The position numbers and the translations under genes were made by a program. Under the pieces are notes generated by a model that saw nothing but the letters and a program-made list of their open reading frames with translations, had not been told where the DNA came from and did no database searches. Below, in pieces: positions 27,151-36,144 of a stretch of 64,000 bases of DNA. Positions within the stretch are counted from its first letter, which is position 1, and each line of letters starts with the position of its first letter. Origin of the DNA: Actinomycetes bacterium (GTDB taxonomy: Bacteria > Actinomycetota > Acidimicrobiia > Spongiisociales > JAHEDJ01); contig JAHEDK010000003.1 in assembly GCA_024641245.1 (NCBI GenBank), positions 93,011 to 157,010 on the forward strand, written 5' to 3'.

Positions 27151-27972
27151 ATGCGGTGGACGCGATTCGTGGGTGTGCTCGGGATGCTGGTGGCCGTCGG
27201 AGGCGTTTCGGCGGCGATGGTTGCCTCAGGGCAGTTGCGGGCTGCCGTCGTCGACCGGTCCGGCTCGCTCGACCAGGCGCTCGCCGCCAGTGGTGAAGCT
27301 CTCCGCACGGCCGATGACACGGTCGCCATCGTTGCCTCGATTGTGGACCAGCTGGCCGGCAGCCTTGTGGCCGTCGAGGACGTCGCGTTCGATTCGATCT
27401 CCACCATCGATGGCGCCGAGATCGGACTACGGAAATTGGCGGAGATCAGCGGAGAGGACCTTCCGCGCATCGTCGAGTCGCTGCAAGAGGCAATGCCGGC
27501 TCTGATACAGGTAGCGGACGTGATCGATGGAGCCCTCGGAGCCTTGAGCTTCGTCGGCGTACCGTACGATCCGGATGTCCCGTTTGATGAGTCGCTCGCC
27601 GGTGTGGCAAGTTCTATCGAGACCCTTCCCGAACAGGTTCGAGCCCAGGCCGTGCTCATCGAGGAGGTTGCGGACGGACTCGATCGGCTGGCCGATCAGG
27701 CCGGTGATCTGGTCGTCGAAGTCGGCGCGGCACGTGCGCAGCTCGCCGACGGACTGGAGTTGCTCAATCAGTATCGAGCGACCACTGCCACTGCCATCGA
27801 TGGCGTCGAATCCCAGCGGCAACTGCTCGACACACGAATCGAGTCCGAACGTTCGGCAATCTGGTGGATGAGTGCGGCGATCCTGGTCGCCCAGTTCGGC
27901 TTGTTCGGCGGCGGAGCCTTGCTGGCGTTTCGCAAGGATGGCCGATCAACATCGGTGGACACGGTTAGCTAG
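27151..27972 (+). CDS. Membrane-anchored coiled-coil protein of unknown function
   Basis: Protein of 273 aa. An N-terminal TM helix (FVGVLGMLVAVGGVSAAMVASG) and a C-terminal TM helix (IWWMSAAILVAQFGLFGGGALLAF) bracket a roughly 200-residue extracytoplasmic region rich in Ala, Leu, Asp and Glu, with heptad-like spacing that suggests coiled coils. There are no Cys and no motif I recognise. A short basic tail follows the last helix. It starts 63 bp from the divergent carboxylase gene and is followed by feoB. A structural or scaffold role at the envelope is possible; no function can be assigned. Confidence 0.75.
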   Translation: MRWTRFVGVLGMLVAVGGVSAAMVASGQLRAAVVDRSGSLDQALAASGEALRTADDTVAIVASIVDQLAGSLVAVEDVAFDSISTIDGAEIGLRKLAEISGEDLPRIVESLQEAMPALIQVADVIDGALGALSFVGVPYDPDVPFDESLAGVASSIETLPEQVRAQAVLIEEVADGLDRLADQAGDLVVEVGAARAQLADGLELLNQYRATTATAIDGVESQRQLLDTRIESERSAIWWMSAAILVAQFGLFGGGALLAFRKDGRSTSVDTVS

Positions 27973-28082
27973 CGATTCGCCGCGGTTTCCGACAGGGGTT
28001 CGGGACCTCGGGCCGAACGCCCCCGGAGCCGGACCTTCCGACCCTATGGTCACCCGACCGAGTCGGCGACCATGAGGCCGTC

Positions 28083-30059
28083 ATGGGAGGTCATCGCCAG
28101 ACTCCGATGGCAGGGGAGACACCTCGAAAGGCAGGAGTCGTAGCCCTTGTTGGTCATCCCAACGTCGGCAAATCGACGCTGTTCGAGGCACTCACCGGTC
28201 ATCGAGTAATCGCCGCCAATTATCCCGGCACGACGGTTGAGATCGTCCGTGCTTTCGGGCGCCGTCTCGATGACACGTTCATCGACTCGCCCGGAATCCT
28301 CTCGTTCCCTTCCCGGACCGAGGATGAGCAGGCAACGGTGCGCGTGCTCCTCGACTCCGCTCCCGTCGGGGTGCTGCAGGTAGGCGATGCCAAGAACCTG
28401 CGCCGGACTCTTCTCGTGACCGTGCAACTCGCCGAGATGGGCCTGCCGCTCACATTGGCGCTCAACATGGCCGACGAGGCCGAAGACCGCGGCATGCCCG
28501 ATCGGGCCGAGGAACTCTCCCGCCTTCTCGGTATCCCGGTTGTCGCAACAACTGCAGTGCGTGGTGAGGGAATCGGAACCCTCGAAGAGGCCATGCGCGC
28601 TCCCCGGACTCCTTCCATTCGTGTCGGGTATCCCGAGCCGATCGAAGCAGCCCTTCGCCGACTTGCCGAAATCCTTCCCGATGGTTCTCTCAGCGAGCGG
28701 TCGGTCGCGCTTCTTTTCCTGGCCGGGGACCCGGTCGCGGACGAGTGGGTTCGTGACCATCTGGACGGCCGTCGGGTCGGTGAGATGGTTCGCCTCCGAA
28801 AGAATGCAGCTGAGGAACTCGGATCATCGCTCTCGTCTGCGATCCTCGCTGCTCGGATCGCGATCGTTGACTCGCTGTTGGCAGATGGCATCGGGACTTC
28901 GGTGATTGGTGAGCAGATTCGCAACCGCCGGATCAGTCGCCTGACGACCCACCCGGTGTGGGGCATTCCGCTGCTGGCTGCTGTGCTTTTCGGGCTCTAC
29001 TGGTTCGTCGGGGTCTTCGGGGCAGGAACACTCGTCGGCTGGCTCGAAGGGGCGCTCTTCGGTGAATACATCAATCCCTGGCTCAGCGCGGGTCTCGACC
29101 GGATCGTAGCCTTGGACTGGCTCCGTGACCTCCTGGTGGGCGAATACGGCCTGTGGACCATGGGGATGACCTATGCACTGGCTCTGATCCTGCCGATCGT
29201 GGCAACCTTCTTCTTCGCCTTCGGGCTGCTGGAGGACTCGGGATACCTTCCACGCCTTGCGGTCCTCACGAACCGGATCTTCAAGGCGATGGGCCTCAAC
29301 GGCACGGCGGTGGTGCCGATGGTGCTGGGACTCGGCTGCGTGACGATGGCCACAATGACGACTCGGATTCTGTCCTCGAAACGCGACCGGTTGTTGGTCA
29401 TCCTGTTGCTCGCACTCGGTGTGCCGTGCAGTGCTCAACTGGGCGTGGTGATGGGCATGGTGGGCGGCATCTCGATGACTGCATTGATGATTTGGGGGTT
29501 CGTGGTGGCCGGCGTGTTGGTGGCTGTTGGCTGGCTGGCCGCTCGTCTGGTGCCTGGCGACCGCTCGGTGTTCGTCGCCGAACTGCCACCGATGCGTCGC
29601 CCGCCGATGCGCCCCCTCGTGCTGAAAACGGTGGCCAGGGTCGAGTGGTATCTCCGGGAGGTCCTGCCTTTGTTTCTGGTCGGCTCGGTGCTGCTGTTCG
29701 CGCTCGATCGGCTAGATGCTCTTCAATGGCTGGTCGGTGTGGCAGAACCGCTCGTGGTCGACTGGCTCCGGTTGCCCGCCGAGGCGGCTACCGCCTTCAT
29801 GATGGGGTTCTTCCGGCGAGATTTCGGCGCCACCGGCCTGTTCCTTATTGCCGGCGCCGGGCTACTCACACCGCTCCAAATCGTCGTGAGCATGACCACC
29901 ATCACGTTGTTCGTCCCATGCGTGGCCAGCGTGCTGATGATCGCCAAAGAACGCGGAGCAAAGACGGCGGCGGCGGTGACGGCTCTTGTCTTCCCGCTGG
30001 CCATCCTGATCGGCGGCCTGCTCAGTCGTGCACTCGAGTTCGTGGGATGGGGAGCATGA
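28083..30059 (+). CDS. feoB: Ferrous iron transporter FeoB
   Basis: Inner-membrane Fe(II) transporter of 658 aa. The N-terminal G-protein domain has G1 GHPNVGKS, the G2 Thr in YPGTT, G3 DSPG and G4 NMAD. A helical GDI-like region follows, then the membrane part with two Gate motifs (including MVLGLGCVTMATMTTRILSSKRDR and CSAQLGVVMGMVGG). The cytoplasmic FeoC-like tail is missing, as in many actinobacteria. Start 28083 has GAGG upstream; ATG 28110 is an alternative. The stop overlaps the next gene (ATGA), which carries the FeoA-like domain, so the two form an operon. Confidence 0.93.
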   Translation: MGGHRQTPMAGETPRKAGVVALVGHPNVGKSTLFEALTGHRVIAANYPGTTVEIVRAFGRRLDDTFIDSPGILSFPSRTEDEQATVRVLLDSAPVGVLQVGDAKNLRRTLLVTVQLAEMGLPLTLALNMADEAEDRGMPDRAEELSRLLGIPVVATTAVRGEGIGTLEEAMRAPRTPSIRVGYPEPIEAALRRLAEILPDGSLSERSVALLFLAGDPVADEWVRDHLDGRRVGEMVRLRKNAAEELGSSLSSAILAARIAIVDSLLADGIGTSVIGEQIRNRRISRLTTHPVWGIPLLAAVLFGLYWFVGVFGAGTLVGWLEGALFGEYINPWLSAGLDRIVALDWLRDLLVGEYGLWTMGMTYALALILPIVATFFFAFGLLEDSGYLPRLAVLTNRIFKAMGLNGTAVVPMVLGLGCVTMATMTTRILSSKRDRLLVILLLALGVPCSAQLGVVMGMVGGISMTALMIWGFVVAGVLVAVGWLAARLVPGDRSVFVAELPPMRRPPMRPLVLKTVARVEWYLREVLPLFLVGSVLLFALDRLDALQWLVGVAEPLVVDWLRLPAEAATAFMMGFFRRDFGATGLFLIAGAGLLTPLQIVVSMTTITLFVPCVASVLMIAKERGAKTAAAVTALVFPLAILIGGLLSRALEFVGWGA

Positions 30060-30487
30060 GTCGCTCGATGTCTTGTCCGCTCTGCGGCGCCCGTTTCGAT
30101 CCGGACATCGAAATCGCCTGTGGAAGTTGTCCCATGCACGGTGCGTGCACTCTGGCCTGCTGCCCGGAATGCGGGTATACGACCGTCGACATTGGAAGGT
30201 CTCGTTCGGCCGGGCTGCTCGCCAAGTTGTTTTCCTCACGCAAACCAGAAACGATCGTGGCGGCCACACTCGACGTTGCTGCGCTCGGTGAGGATGTGGC
30301 GATCGCCGGTTTCGCGGAGAACATGACCACCGGACACCGGGAACTCCTGCGCGCCTACGGAATCGAACCGGGGCGAATGGTGCGCGTCGGTCAGCACTCG
30401 CCCGTGACCGTTGTGCGGGTCGATGAGACCGAGATTGCGTTGGAAGCCGACCTGGCGAGGTTGATCTTCATCGGCGCCGCCCCCTGA
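30056..30487 (+). CDS. Zinc-ribbon/FeoA-domain fusion protein
   Basis: Protein of 143 aa. The N-terminal ~45 residues have four or more Cys pairs: SCPLCGARFD, CGSCPMHGACTLACCPECGY, suggesting one or two metal-binding knuckles. The C-terminal ~75 residues form an SH3-like FeoA domain (GFAENMTTGHRELLRAYGIEPGRMVRVGQHSPVTVVRV, then EIALEADLARLIFIG). FeoA normally binds FeoB and tunes its transport. The Cys cluster might sense iron or bind an Fe-S cluster, doing the job of FeoC; that is inference. ATG 30056 overlaps the feoB stop; ATG 30068 is an alternative start. Confidence 0.88.
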   Translation: MSRSMSCPLCGARFDPDIEIACGSCPMHGACTLACCPECGYTTVDIGRSRSAGLLAKLFSSRKPETIVAATLDVAALGEDVAIAGFAENMTTGHRELLRAYGIEPGRMVRVGQHSPVTVVRVDETEIALEADLARLIFIGAAP

Positions 30488-30595
30488 CCGGTTCGTGTTT
30501 TCGCGTGTCGTTCTCTTGCCCCCCGGTCGGACTTCAGCGCGCGATAAGGGGGTTCAGGGAGGTAGCGTCGTGTGGGTAGCGCCAATGGAGGGTTT

Positions 30596-31486
30596 GTGAG
30601 CGAGAGGATCGGATTCATCGGACTTGGGATCATGGGATCGGGCATGGCCCGCAACCTCGTGGAGAAGGGCCACGACGTCACCGTGTGGAACCGCACTACG
30701 TCCCGGGCGGATGAGCTGGCCGCGGTGGGCGCGACGGCGGTGGATTCGCCGAAGGCGGTGGCCGAGTCCTGCGATATCACCATGATTTGCGTCTCCGACA
30801 CGCCCGACGTCGAGGCGGTGCTGCACGGGGGTCAGGGCGTGTTGTCCGGTCTGGGCGAAGGGCAGCTCGTCATCGATCATTCCACGATCAGCCCGTCGGC
30901 CACCCTGCGCTTCGCCGAGGAGGTTGGCGACCTGGGCGCCTTCTGGCTCGACGCCCCGGTCAGCGGCGGCAGCGAGGGAGCGGCGCGCGGCACCCTCTCG
31001 ATCATGATCGGCGGTGACGCCGACCAGTTCGAACGTTCGGTGCCATTCCTGGAGGCGTTCGGAACCACCATCACCCATGTTGGCCCTACGGGTGCCGGGC
31101 AGTTGGTGAAGCTGGTCAATCAGATTCTGGTGGTCGGCACCCAGCTGGCGGTATCGGAGGCTCTCCTTTTCGCTGAGGCCGGCGGACTGGATCTCGAGAA
31201 GACACTGAGTGCCGTCGCCGGGGGAGCGGCCGGGTCGTGGATGCTCTCCAATCGGGGTCCGCAGATGATTGTTCGCGATTGGCGACCGGGCTTCACAATC
31301 GACCTCCAGCAGAAAGACCTTCGTCTCGTGCTCGAAGCCGCAGACGAATTGGGAGCACCCGTTGTCGGTACCGGTCTGGTGTTCCAGATGTACCGGGCTT
31401 TGCAGCGTCGGGGGCTGGGCGGCGACGGCAACCACGCACTGGTGAAGGCCCTCGAAGAGATGTCGGGAATCACCCTCGGAACATGA
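30596..31486 (+). CDS. NAD(P)-dependent beta-hydroxyacid dehydrogenase (3-hydroxyisobutyrate dehydrogenase-like)
   Basis: Oxidoreductase of 296 aa. The Rossmann motif FIGLGIMGSGMARNL is at residues 6-20; DAPVSGGSEGAARGTLSIMIGG is the substrate-binding signature, and the catalytic Lys is in GAGQLVKLVNQ. LQQKDLRLVLEAA near the C-terminus is also typical. It likely oxidises 3-hydroxyisobutyrate or a similar beta-hydroxyacid, or reduces a short semialdehyde; substrates vary in this family. GTG 30596 is chosen because GGAGGG lies just upstream. The gap before it (30488-30595) holds nothing I can support. Confidence 0.9.
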   Translation: MSERIGFIGLGIMGSGMARNLVEKGHDVTVWNRTTSRADELAAVGATAVDSPKAVAESCDITMICVSDTPDVEAVLHGGQGVLSGLGEGQLVIDHSTISPSATLRFAEEVGDLGAFWLDAPVSGGSEGAARGTLSIMIGGDADQFERSVPFLEAFGTTITHVGPTGAGQLVKLVNQILVVGTQLAVSEALLFAEAGGLDLEKTLSAVAGGAAGSWMLSNRGPQMIVRDWRPGFTIDLQQKDLRLVLEAADELGAPVVGTGLVFQMYRALQRRGLGGDGNHALVKALEEMSGITLGT

Positions 31487-31537
31487 CGATATGGTCACAA
31501 GACGACTACGTTGATTCAAACTACGACCGGGAGTGAC

Positions 31538-32104
31538 ATGGCGGCGGTTGATGCCCTCCATTGGACCGAAAACGAGGACGCCAACCGGCTGCTGGCGGTC
31601 GATCCTCTGGCACTGCTGATGGGCATGTTGCTCGACCAGCAGTTCCCGATGGAGCGAGCGTTCTTCGGGCCATTCCTCCTTTCGCAACGGCTCGGGCGCG
31701 ATCTCGATGCAGCCGACATCGCCTCAATCGACGAAGAGGAACTGATCACGCTGTTCAAGGGGCCACCGGCGATTCACCGGTTCCCCGGTTCGATGGCCAA
31801 GCGCACTCAATCGCTGTGCCAGTTCATCGTCGACGAGTATCGCGGTGATGCCGCGCAGATCTGGACGACCGCCTCCGACGCCGCCGAACTCCTGAAGCGG
31901 CTCAAGGCGCTCCCGGGCTACGGTGTCGCCAAATCGCGAATCTTTGTTGGAATACTCGGCAAGCGACTTCAGGTGGCCCCTGCGGGTTGGGAAGAGGCGG
32001 CCGCAGACTGGCCTTCAATTGCTGATGTCGCAGCTTTCGAAGACGTGCTCGAGCTGCGCGAGAAGAAACGGGCAATGAAGGAAGCGGGCGAGACGAACGC
32101 CTGA
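31538..32104 (+). CDS. HhH-GPD family DNA glycosylase-like protein
   Basis: Protein of 188 aa of the actinobacterial HhH-GPD family (the TIGR03252 type). LLMGMLLDQQFPMERAFFGPFLL is the first helix pair and LKRLKALPGYGVAKSRIFVGIL is the helix-hairpin-helix. The usual catalytic Asp region after the HhH reads EEAAADWPSIADVA. It has no Cys cluster of the Nth/MutY kind. A base-excision repair role is inferred from the fold. ATG 31538 follows GGGAG and is preferred over TTG 31511. Confidence 0.83.
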   Translation: MAAVDALHWTENEDANRLLAVDPLALLMGMLLDQQFPMERAFFGPFLLSQRLGRDLDAADIASIDEEELITLFKGPPAIHRFPGSMAKRTQSLCQFIVDEYRGDAAQIWTTASDAAELLKRLKALPGYGVAKSRIFVGILGKRLQVAPAGWEEAAADWPSIADVAAFEDVLELREKKRAMKEAGETNA

Positions 32105-32125
32105 GCCGGCTCTTCGTGGCTGCCG

Positions 32126-33040
32126 CTAACCGGAAACGGATTCCCGATGGCGTGCCAGTGTTTGCTCAGCGAAGTCGATCAGCGTCCGGCGGAGCGCCTC
32201 GGGCGCCGTTACCTCGACCGCGCCACCCCACGGCAGAAGCGCAGATCGAGCCTGAATGATGTCGTCGAAGCGGAATACGAGCCGTGTGCCGGAGACGCTT
32301 AGTTCGTTGCCGAATTGACGACGGAGCAGCGGTATGACGGATTCTGCAGCCGACGCCTCGGCAACGAAGTTTCGCCGGCCGACGGTGGCGGCCTTGGCAT
32401 AGCTTTGCCAGAAGGCGGTGAGTTCGAAGTCGGCCGGGCGTTCGAATGATGTGGTAGTGAGTTTCGCCGAGGCTATTGCATTGACCTGGTCGACACGGAC
32501 CCGTCGATCGGCCTGTGTCCATACGAGGTGCCAACGCTCCGCCTGGGAGACGAGACCGAGTGGCTGCACGCGGCGTTCTATCCGGGAATCGAACAACCTC
32601 GTCAGTACTAGGTCGACGCATACGTCCGCGTGGACCGCGCGGTTGAGAACCTCGAGCAAGGTGTCGCCTGCGGCCGGGTCGATATAGACCCGGCCCTCGG
32701 GAAGGCGCAATTCCGCCGGGATGGCGGCGCTGAGTTTGGCGAGCGCCGAAATGAGACGTCCGCTCCCCAACGAGGCCGATTCCGTTGTGGTCAAAAGGGA
32801 AAGTGCTTCATACTCCCCAGCAGTCAGGCCGGTCAGCTCCGTCCGCCAGTCTCCGTAGAGGCGTGCTCCGCCTCCCGGTCCGGCATCGGTGATGAGCGGC
32901 ACCCCGGCGACACGCAACCCGTACCAGTCCCGATAGATCGTTCGAACCGACACCTCGAGGTCCCGCGCCAGCTCTTGAGCGGTCACTCTTCCCTTTCGCT
33001 GCATGATGAGTAGCTCGGCGAGCAGACGATCGGCTCTCAC
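32126..33040 (-). CDS. HTH-WYL transcriptional regulator (YafY/DeoR type)
   Basis: Regulator of 304 aa. Residues 1-60 form a winged HTH (GRVTAQELARDLEVSVRTIYRDWYGLR), followed by a WYL domain in which the motif is adapted to RWHLVWTQADRRVRVDQV, and a C-terminal WCX-like region. WYL domains sense small ligands or nucleic acid ends. The gene is divergent from a GyrI-like gene with a 139 bp shared region; regulators of this type often control the adjacent effector-binding gene. Confidence 0.9.
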   Translation of the reverse strand: MRADRLLAELLIMQRKGRVTAQELARDLEVSVRTIYRDWYGLRVAGVPLITDAGPGGGARLYGDWRTELTGLTAGEYEALSLLTTTESASLGSGRLISALAKLSAAIPAELRLPEGRVYIDPAAGDTLLEVLNRAVHADVCVDLVLTRLFDSRIERRVQPLGLVSQAERWHLVWTQADRRVRVDQVNAIASAKLTTTSFERPADFELTAFWQSYAKAATVGRRNFVAEASAAESVIPLLRRQFGNELSVSGTRLVFRFDDIIQARSALLPWGGAVEVTAPEALRRTLIDFAEQTLARHRESVSG

Positions 33041-33179
33041 CGGAGCACACCCGGTGACGGTTCCGTGTGAGGATTTCGGCCAGAATGCCGGCGTTGTTCG
33101 TGTTCCATTTCACCTCGATCCATATTGCTGACACTAGATGACAGGTATCGCGCCGTACGGTGTGGGCGAAGGAGGTCAT

Positions 33180-33656
33180 ATGTCGGATATCAAGACGGAG
33201 ATACGAGACTTGGACGCAATGACCGTGGCCAGTGCCCTCGGCTTCGGGACCGAGCCCGAATATGAAGCATGGGATTTGATTAAGGGGTTTGCCGAAAGGC
33301 ACGGACTCGATCTCACCTCGGGCGAGCACCGGTTCTTCGGGTTCAACAATCCGAACCCATCACCGGGCAGTCCCAATTACGGGTACGAACAGTGGATGAC
33401 GATCGATCCGGACATCGAGGTGGAGGAGCCACTTACGCGCAAACAGATACCCGCGGGAAGGTACGCGGTGACCCGTTTCAAGGGGATCCAGAACATCACG
33501 GAAACTTGGCGGGAGTTCGTCGCCTGGTTCGAAGAGAGCGGCCGGCAGCCAGGGCGCGGATGGGACCAGTGCCTCGAGGAGTTGCTGACGCCGATCACCT
33601 TGCCACCGGAACAATGGGAGTTCGAGTTGTATCTGCCGGTCGCCGTCGGCCGGTAG
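33180..33656 (+). CDS. GyrI-like small-molecule-binding domain protein
   Basis: Single-domain protein of 158 aa of the GyrI/AraC effector-binding (SHS2) superfamily. Family features are FGFNNPNPSPGSPNYGYEQWMTIDPDIE, then IPAGRYAVTRFKG and a C-terminal EFELYLPV strand containing the common acidic residue that contacts ligands. Some members hydrolyse or sequester toxic compounds. ATG 33180 has GGAGG upstream. It is divergent from the WYL regulator, which may control it. TGACActagaTGACA repeats at 33128-33142 in the shared gap could be operator halves. Confidence 0.82.
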   Translation: MSDIKTEIRDLDAMTVASALGFGTEPEYEAWDLIKGFAERHGLDLTSGEHRFFGFNNPNPSPGSPNYGYEQWMTIDPDIEVEEPLTRKQIPAGRYAVTRFKGIQNITETWREFVAWFEESGRQPGRGWDQCLEELLTPITLPPEQWEFELYLPVAVGR

Positions 33657-33743
33657 CGTCTGGTCGGTGTTCTCCGTGCCGGCGCATGGTCGACGGAGCA
33701 CGGCTGGTCCGCATAAGAGCTCCGTCTCGGCTATCAATGGTCC

Positions 33744-34352
33744 ATGCAGGTCTCGTTCTATTTCGACCCGATCTGTCCGTGGTGCTGGGAAACGGCTCGC
33801 TGGCTCATCGAAGCGCGTAGTCACCGCCCGATCGAGATCGACTGGAGGCCGTTCAGTCTCGACGTCAAGAACGAAGGTGCCTCTCCGTCGGAACGCGGGA
33901 AGAGAATTCGGCTCGAGGGCAGGAGAGCGCTCCGGGTGGCGGAGTACGTGCGGGTGGAGTCGGGGCCTTCAGCGGTGGAGAAGCTGTATGTGGAGATGGC
34001 GCGTCGTTGGCACCATGAGGGCGAGCGGGCCTTCGACCTGGCGTCGATCGTAGAGGCGGTTGGTCTCGAAGCCCTCCCAATCGGTACGGCCGACGATTCT
34101 GACTGGGACGGCCCAGTTGAGGCCGCGATGGCAGAGGCGATGTCCGTTGTCGGAGAAGATGTTGGTGTGCCGATTGTCGTGTTCGAAGGAACCGACCCGG
34201 TCGGTTTCTATGGCCCCATAATGGCTCCCGCACCGAGGGGCGAGGAAGCCGCCGATCTCTTCGATCATCTGATTGCGCTGGCCCGTCTTCCCGGATTCTT
34301 TGAACTCAAACGCGGCCGGGACGCCCGCCCGCAGCTGAGGGGAGCTCCATGA
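33744..34352 (+). CDS. DsbA-family thiol oxidoreductase (CPWC)
   Basis: Thioredoxin-fold protein of 202 aa with YFDPICPWCWETARWL at residues 5-20. The CPWC active site and the helical insert resemble the actinobacterial mycothiol-dependent nitroreductase (Rv2466c) group and 2-hydroxychromene-2-carboxylate isomerase-like DsbA proteins. The cis-Pro segment is GVPIVVFEG. There is no signal peptide, so it works in the cytoplasm, probably reducing or conjugating oxidised thiols or electrophiles. The next gene overlaps its stop (ATGA). Confidence 0.84.
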   Translation: MQVSFYFDPICPWCWETARWLIEARSHRPIEIDWRPFSLDVKNEGASPSERGKRIRLEGRRALRVAEYVRVESGPSAVEKLYVEMARRWHHEGERAFDLASIVEAVGLEALPIGTADDSDWDGPVEAAMAEAMSVVGEDVGVPIVVFEGTDPVGFYGPIMAPAPRGEEAADLFDHLIALARLPGFFELKRGRDARPQLRGAP

Positions 34353-35311
34353 ACCGTGAGGTGCTGGCCCGGAGAATACGGAGCGTCGGTTCCGTCTGCA
34401 TCATGCTGGTCGTGCTGACCCCCCTCATGCCGCTCCTCCTGGCCCTGGCCGGCCTGCTCGGCTTGCTGCGACGCACGAACTTCGTGGTGGTCCGACTCCT
34501 TGTGTTCGCGTGGTTGTATCTCCTCGGTGAGTTGCTCGGTGTGTGTGGGGCTGGGGTGATCATGCTGATCGCCAGACCGGGAAGCCGCCGCTTTCTCGAC
34601 CTCAACTACCGGCTTCAGTCCTGGTGGGCGCTGTTTCTGTTCCGCTGGGTCTCACGTTTGCTCCGCCTCTCCTTCGACGTGCAGGGTGATGACGAGATAG
34701 AGCCGGGACCCATCCTGATCTTCATGCGCCATGCGTCCATCATCGACAATCTGCTCCCCCTGGTGTTTGTGTCGAAGCCGCACAATCTGCGCATCCGCTA
34801 CGTTCTGAAGAAGGAACTCCTGTCGGATCCGGCGCTCGATATCGTCGGCAACCGCCTTCCGAACTGCTTCGTCGATCGAGCGAGTGGTGACGAGGCTCAA
34901 CTGCAAGCTTTGCGTGACCTGGTGACCGGCCTTGAACCTCACGAGGGCGCCATCATCTACCCGGAAGGAACGCGGTTCACTCGTCGTAAACGCCGTGCGA
35001 TCCTCACCAAGTTGGAGGGGTCGGAGTTCTTCGAGCGGGCGTCCGCCATGGAACGAGTGTTGCCCCCGCGCATCAATGGGCCGCTGGCCATGCTCGAGGG
35101 CGCCCCCGGAGCAGATGTGATCATCTGCGCTCATCACGGCCTCGAAGGGTTTGCCACGGTGGGTGACATCCTTTCGGGTCGGTTGGTTGGATCGACGATC
35201 ACCGTCATGTTCAGGAGGATTGCTCGCCGCGATGTCCCGACCGATCGGCAGCTTTGTATCGACTGGCTCTATGCGGAATGGGCCAGGGTCGACGCAGACG
35301 TAGCTGATTGA
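34349..35311 (+). CDS. 1-acyl-sn-glycerol-3-phosphate acyltransferase-like protein
   Basis: Membrane acyltransferase of 320 aa. Two N-terminal hydrophobic segments (residues 12-75) precede the PlsC domain. The catalytic HX4D is MRHASIIDNLLP, and YPEGTRFTRRKR matches the glycerol-phosphate binding block. It probably acylates lysophosphatidate or a related lipid at the inner membrane leaflet. It is translationally coupled to the DsbA-like gene, which says little about function. The size exceeds the minimal PlsC (240 aa) because of the C-terminal extension found in the LCLAT/actinobacterial group. Confidence 0.88.
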   Translation: MNREVLARRIRSVGSVCIMLVVLTPLMPLLLALAGLLGLLRRTNFVVVRLLVFAWLYLLGELLGVCGAGVIMLIARPGSRRFLDLNYRLQSWWALFLFRWVSRLLRLSFDVQGDDEIEPGPILIFMRHASIIDNLLPLVFVSKPHNLRIRYVLKKELLSDPALDIVGNRLPNCFVDRASGDEAQLQALRDLVTGLEPHEGAIIYPEGTRFTRRKRRAILTKLEGSEFFERASAMERVLPPRINGPLAMLEGAPGADVIICAHHGLEGFATVGDILSGRLVGSTITVMFRRIARRDVPTDRQLCIDWLYAEWARVDADVAD

Positions 35312-35404
35312 TCGCTATTTGCCCGCACCGGGCCTGCAGGCCACACTGCGGATGTGGCTGCTGACACCTCTCAGGGATGGCCGGACAAGGGCAAGGGACG
35401 ATCG

Positions 35405-36013
35405 ATGGTGATCGGCATTGCGGGTGGCTCCGGTTCCGGGAAGTCGACAATCGCCGACCGCGTGCTCAACGCCATCGGGGTGGACCGGGTCCTGCGCATC
35501 GAGCACGACGCCTACTACCGCGATCGTCCGGAGTTGTCCGCCGAGCAGCGGGCCAAGATCAACTACGACCATCCGAACTCTCTCGAAACGGAGCTCCTGG
35601 TCCTGCACATCGAGGCGTTGCTGGCGGGGCGGAAGATCGAACAACCGTTGTACGACTTCAGCGTCCACGCCCGTCGGCCCGAGACGGTCGTGGTCGAGCC
35701 GCGCCGGGTGATCATTCTCGAGGGGATTCTCGTGCTCGCCGAGGAGCCGTTGCGAGAGTTGATGGATCTGAAGATCTATGTCGATACCGACGCCGACCTC
35801 CGCCTCGCCCGGCGAATGGATCGAGATATCCGGGATCGTCACCGGACGCCGGAATCGGTGTTGGATCAATACCTGGCGTCTGTACGGCCGATGCATCTCC
35901 AGTTCGTCGAACCTTCCAAGCGCTACGCCGACATCATCATTCCAGAGGGCTACAACAGCAGCGCCGTCGGCACCGTGATCGGGATGATCCGCGAGTACCT
36001 CGCCCGGGAGTAG
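35405..36013 (+). CDS. udk: Uridine kinase
   Basis: P-loop kinase of 202 aa that phosphorylates uridine/cytidine with ATP or GTP for pyrimidine salvage. Walker A is GIAGGSGSGKST at residues 4-15; EHDAYYRD and NYDHPNSLET are the nucleoside-binding signatures, and RRMDRDIRDRHRTPESVLDQY is the LID region. ATG 35405 gives the normal length and keeps GIAGGSGSGKS near the N-terminus; the GTG at 35354 would add 17 residues. The downstream 130 bp holds a tandem palindromic repeat. Confidence 0.93.
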   Translation: MVIGIAGGSGSGKSTIADRVLNAIGVDRVLRIEHDAYYRDRPELSAEQRAKINYDHPNSLETELLVLHIEALLAGRKIEQPLYDFSVHARRPETVVVEPRRVIILEGILVLAEEPLRELMDLKIYVDTDADLRLARRMDRDIRDRHRTPESVLDQYLASVRPMHLQFVEPSKRYADIIIPEGYNSSAVGTVIGMIREYLARE

Positions 36014-36024
36014 GAAGCCGACCC

Positions 36025-36133
36025 TTTTCTCGGCAATGCTGTGGTGTGCCACGCGCCATTGCATTGCGCAGAACATCTCGACCCGTTTCTCGGCAATGCT
36101 GTGGTGTGCCACGCGCCATTGCATTGCGCAGAA
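36025..36133. repeat. Two tandem copies of the TTTCTCGGCAATGC palindrome, 60 bp period
   Basis: Copies at 36025-36073 and 36085-36133 differ by almost nothing (CCCTTTTCT versus CCCGTTTCT at the left edge). Each copy is a palindrome with GGCAATGC and GCATTGCG arms. They sit between the convergent ends of udk and the YbaK gene. A third, diverged copy lies at 21309-21358. Confidence 0.85.
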
Positions 36134-36144
36134 TACGGGCCTCT

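Noticed and set aside
30497..30560. Third copy of the CCGTTTTCGCGCGGG inverted repeat
   Set aside because: Only TGTTTTCGCG matches and no pairing arm follows.
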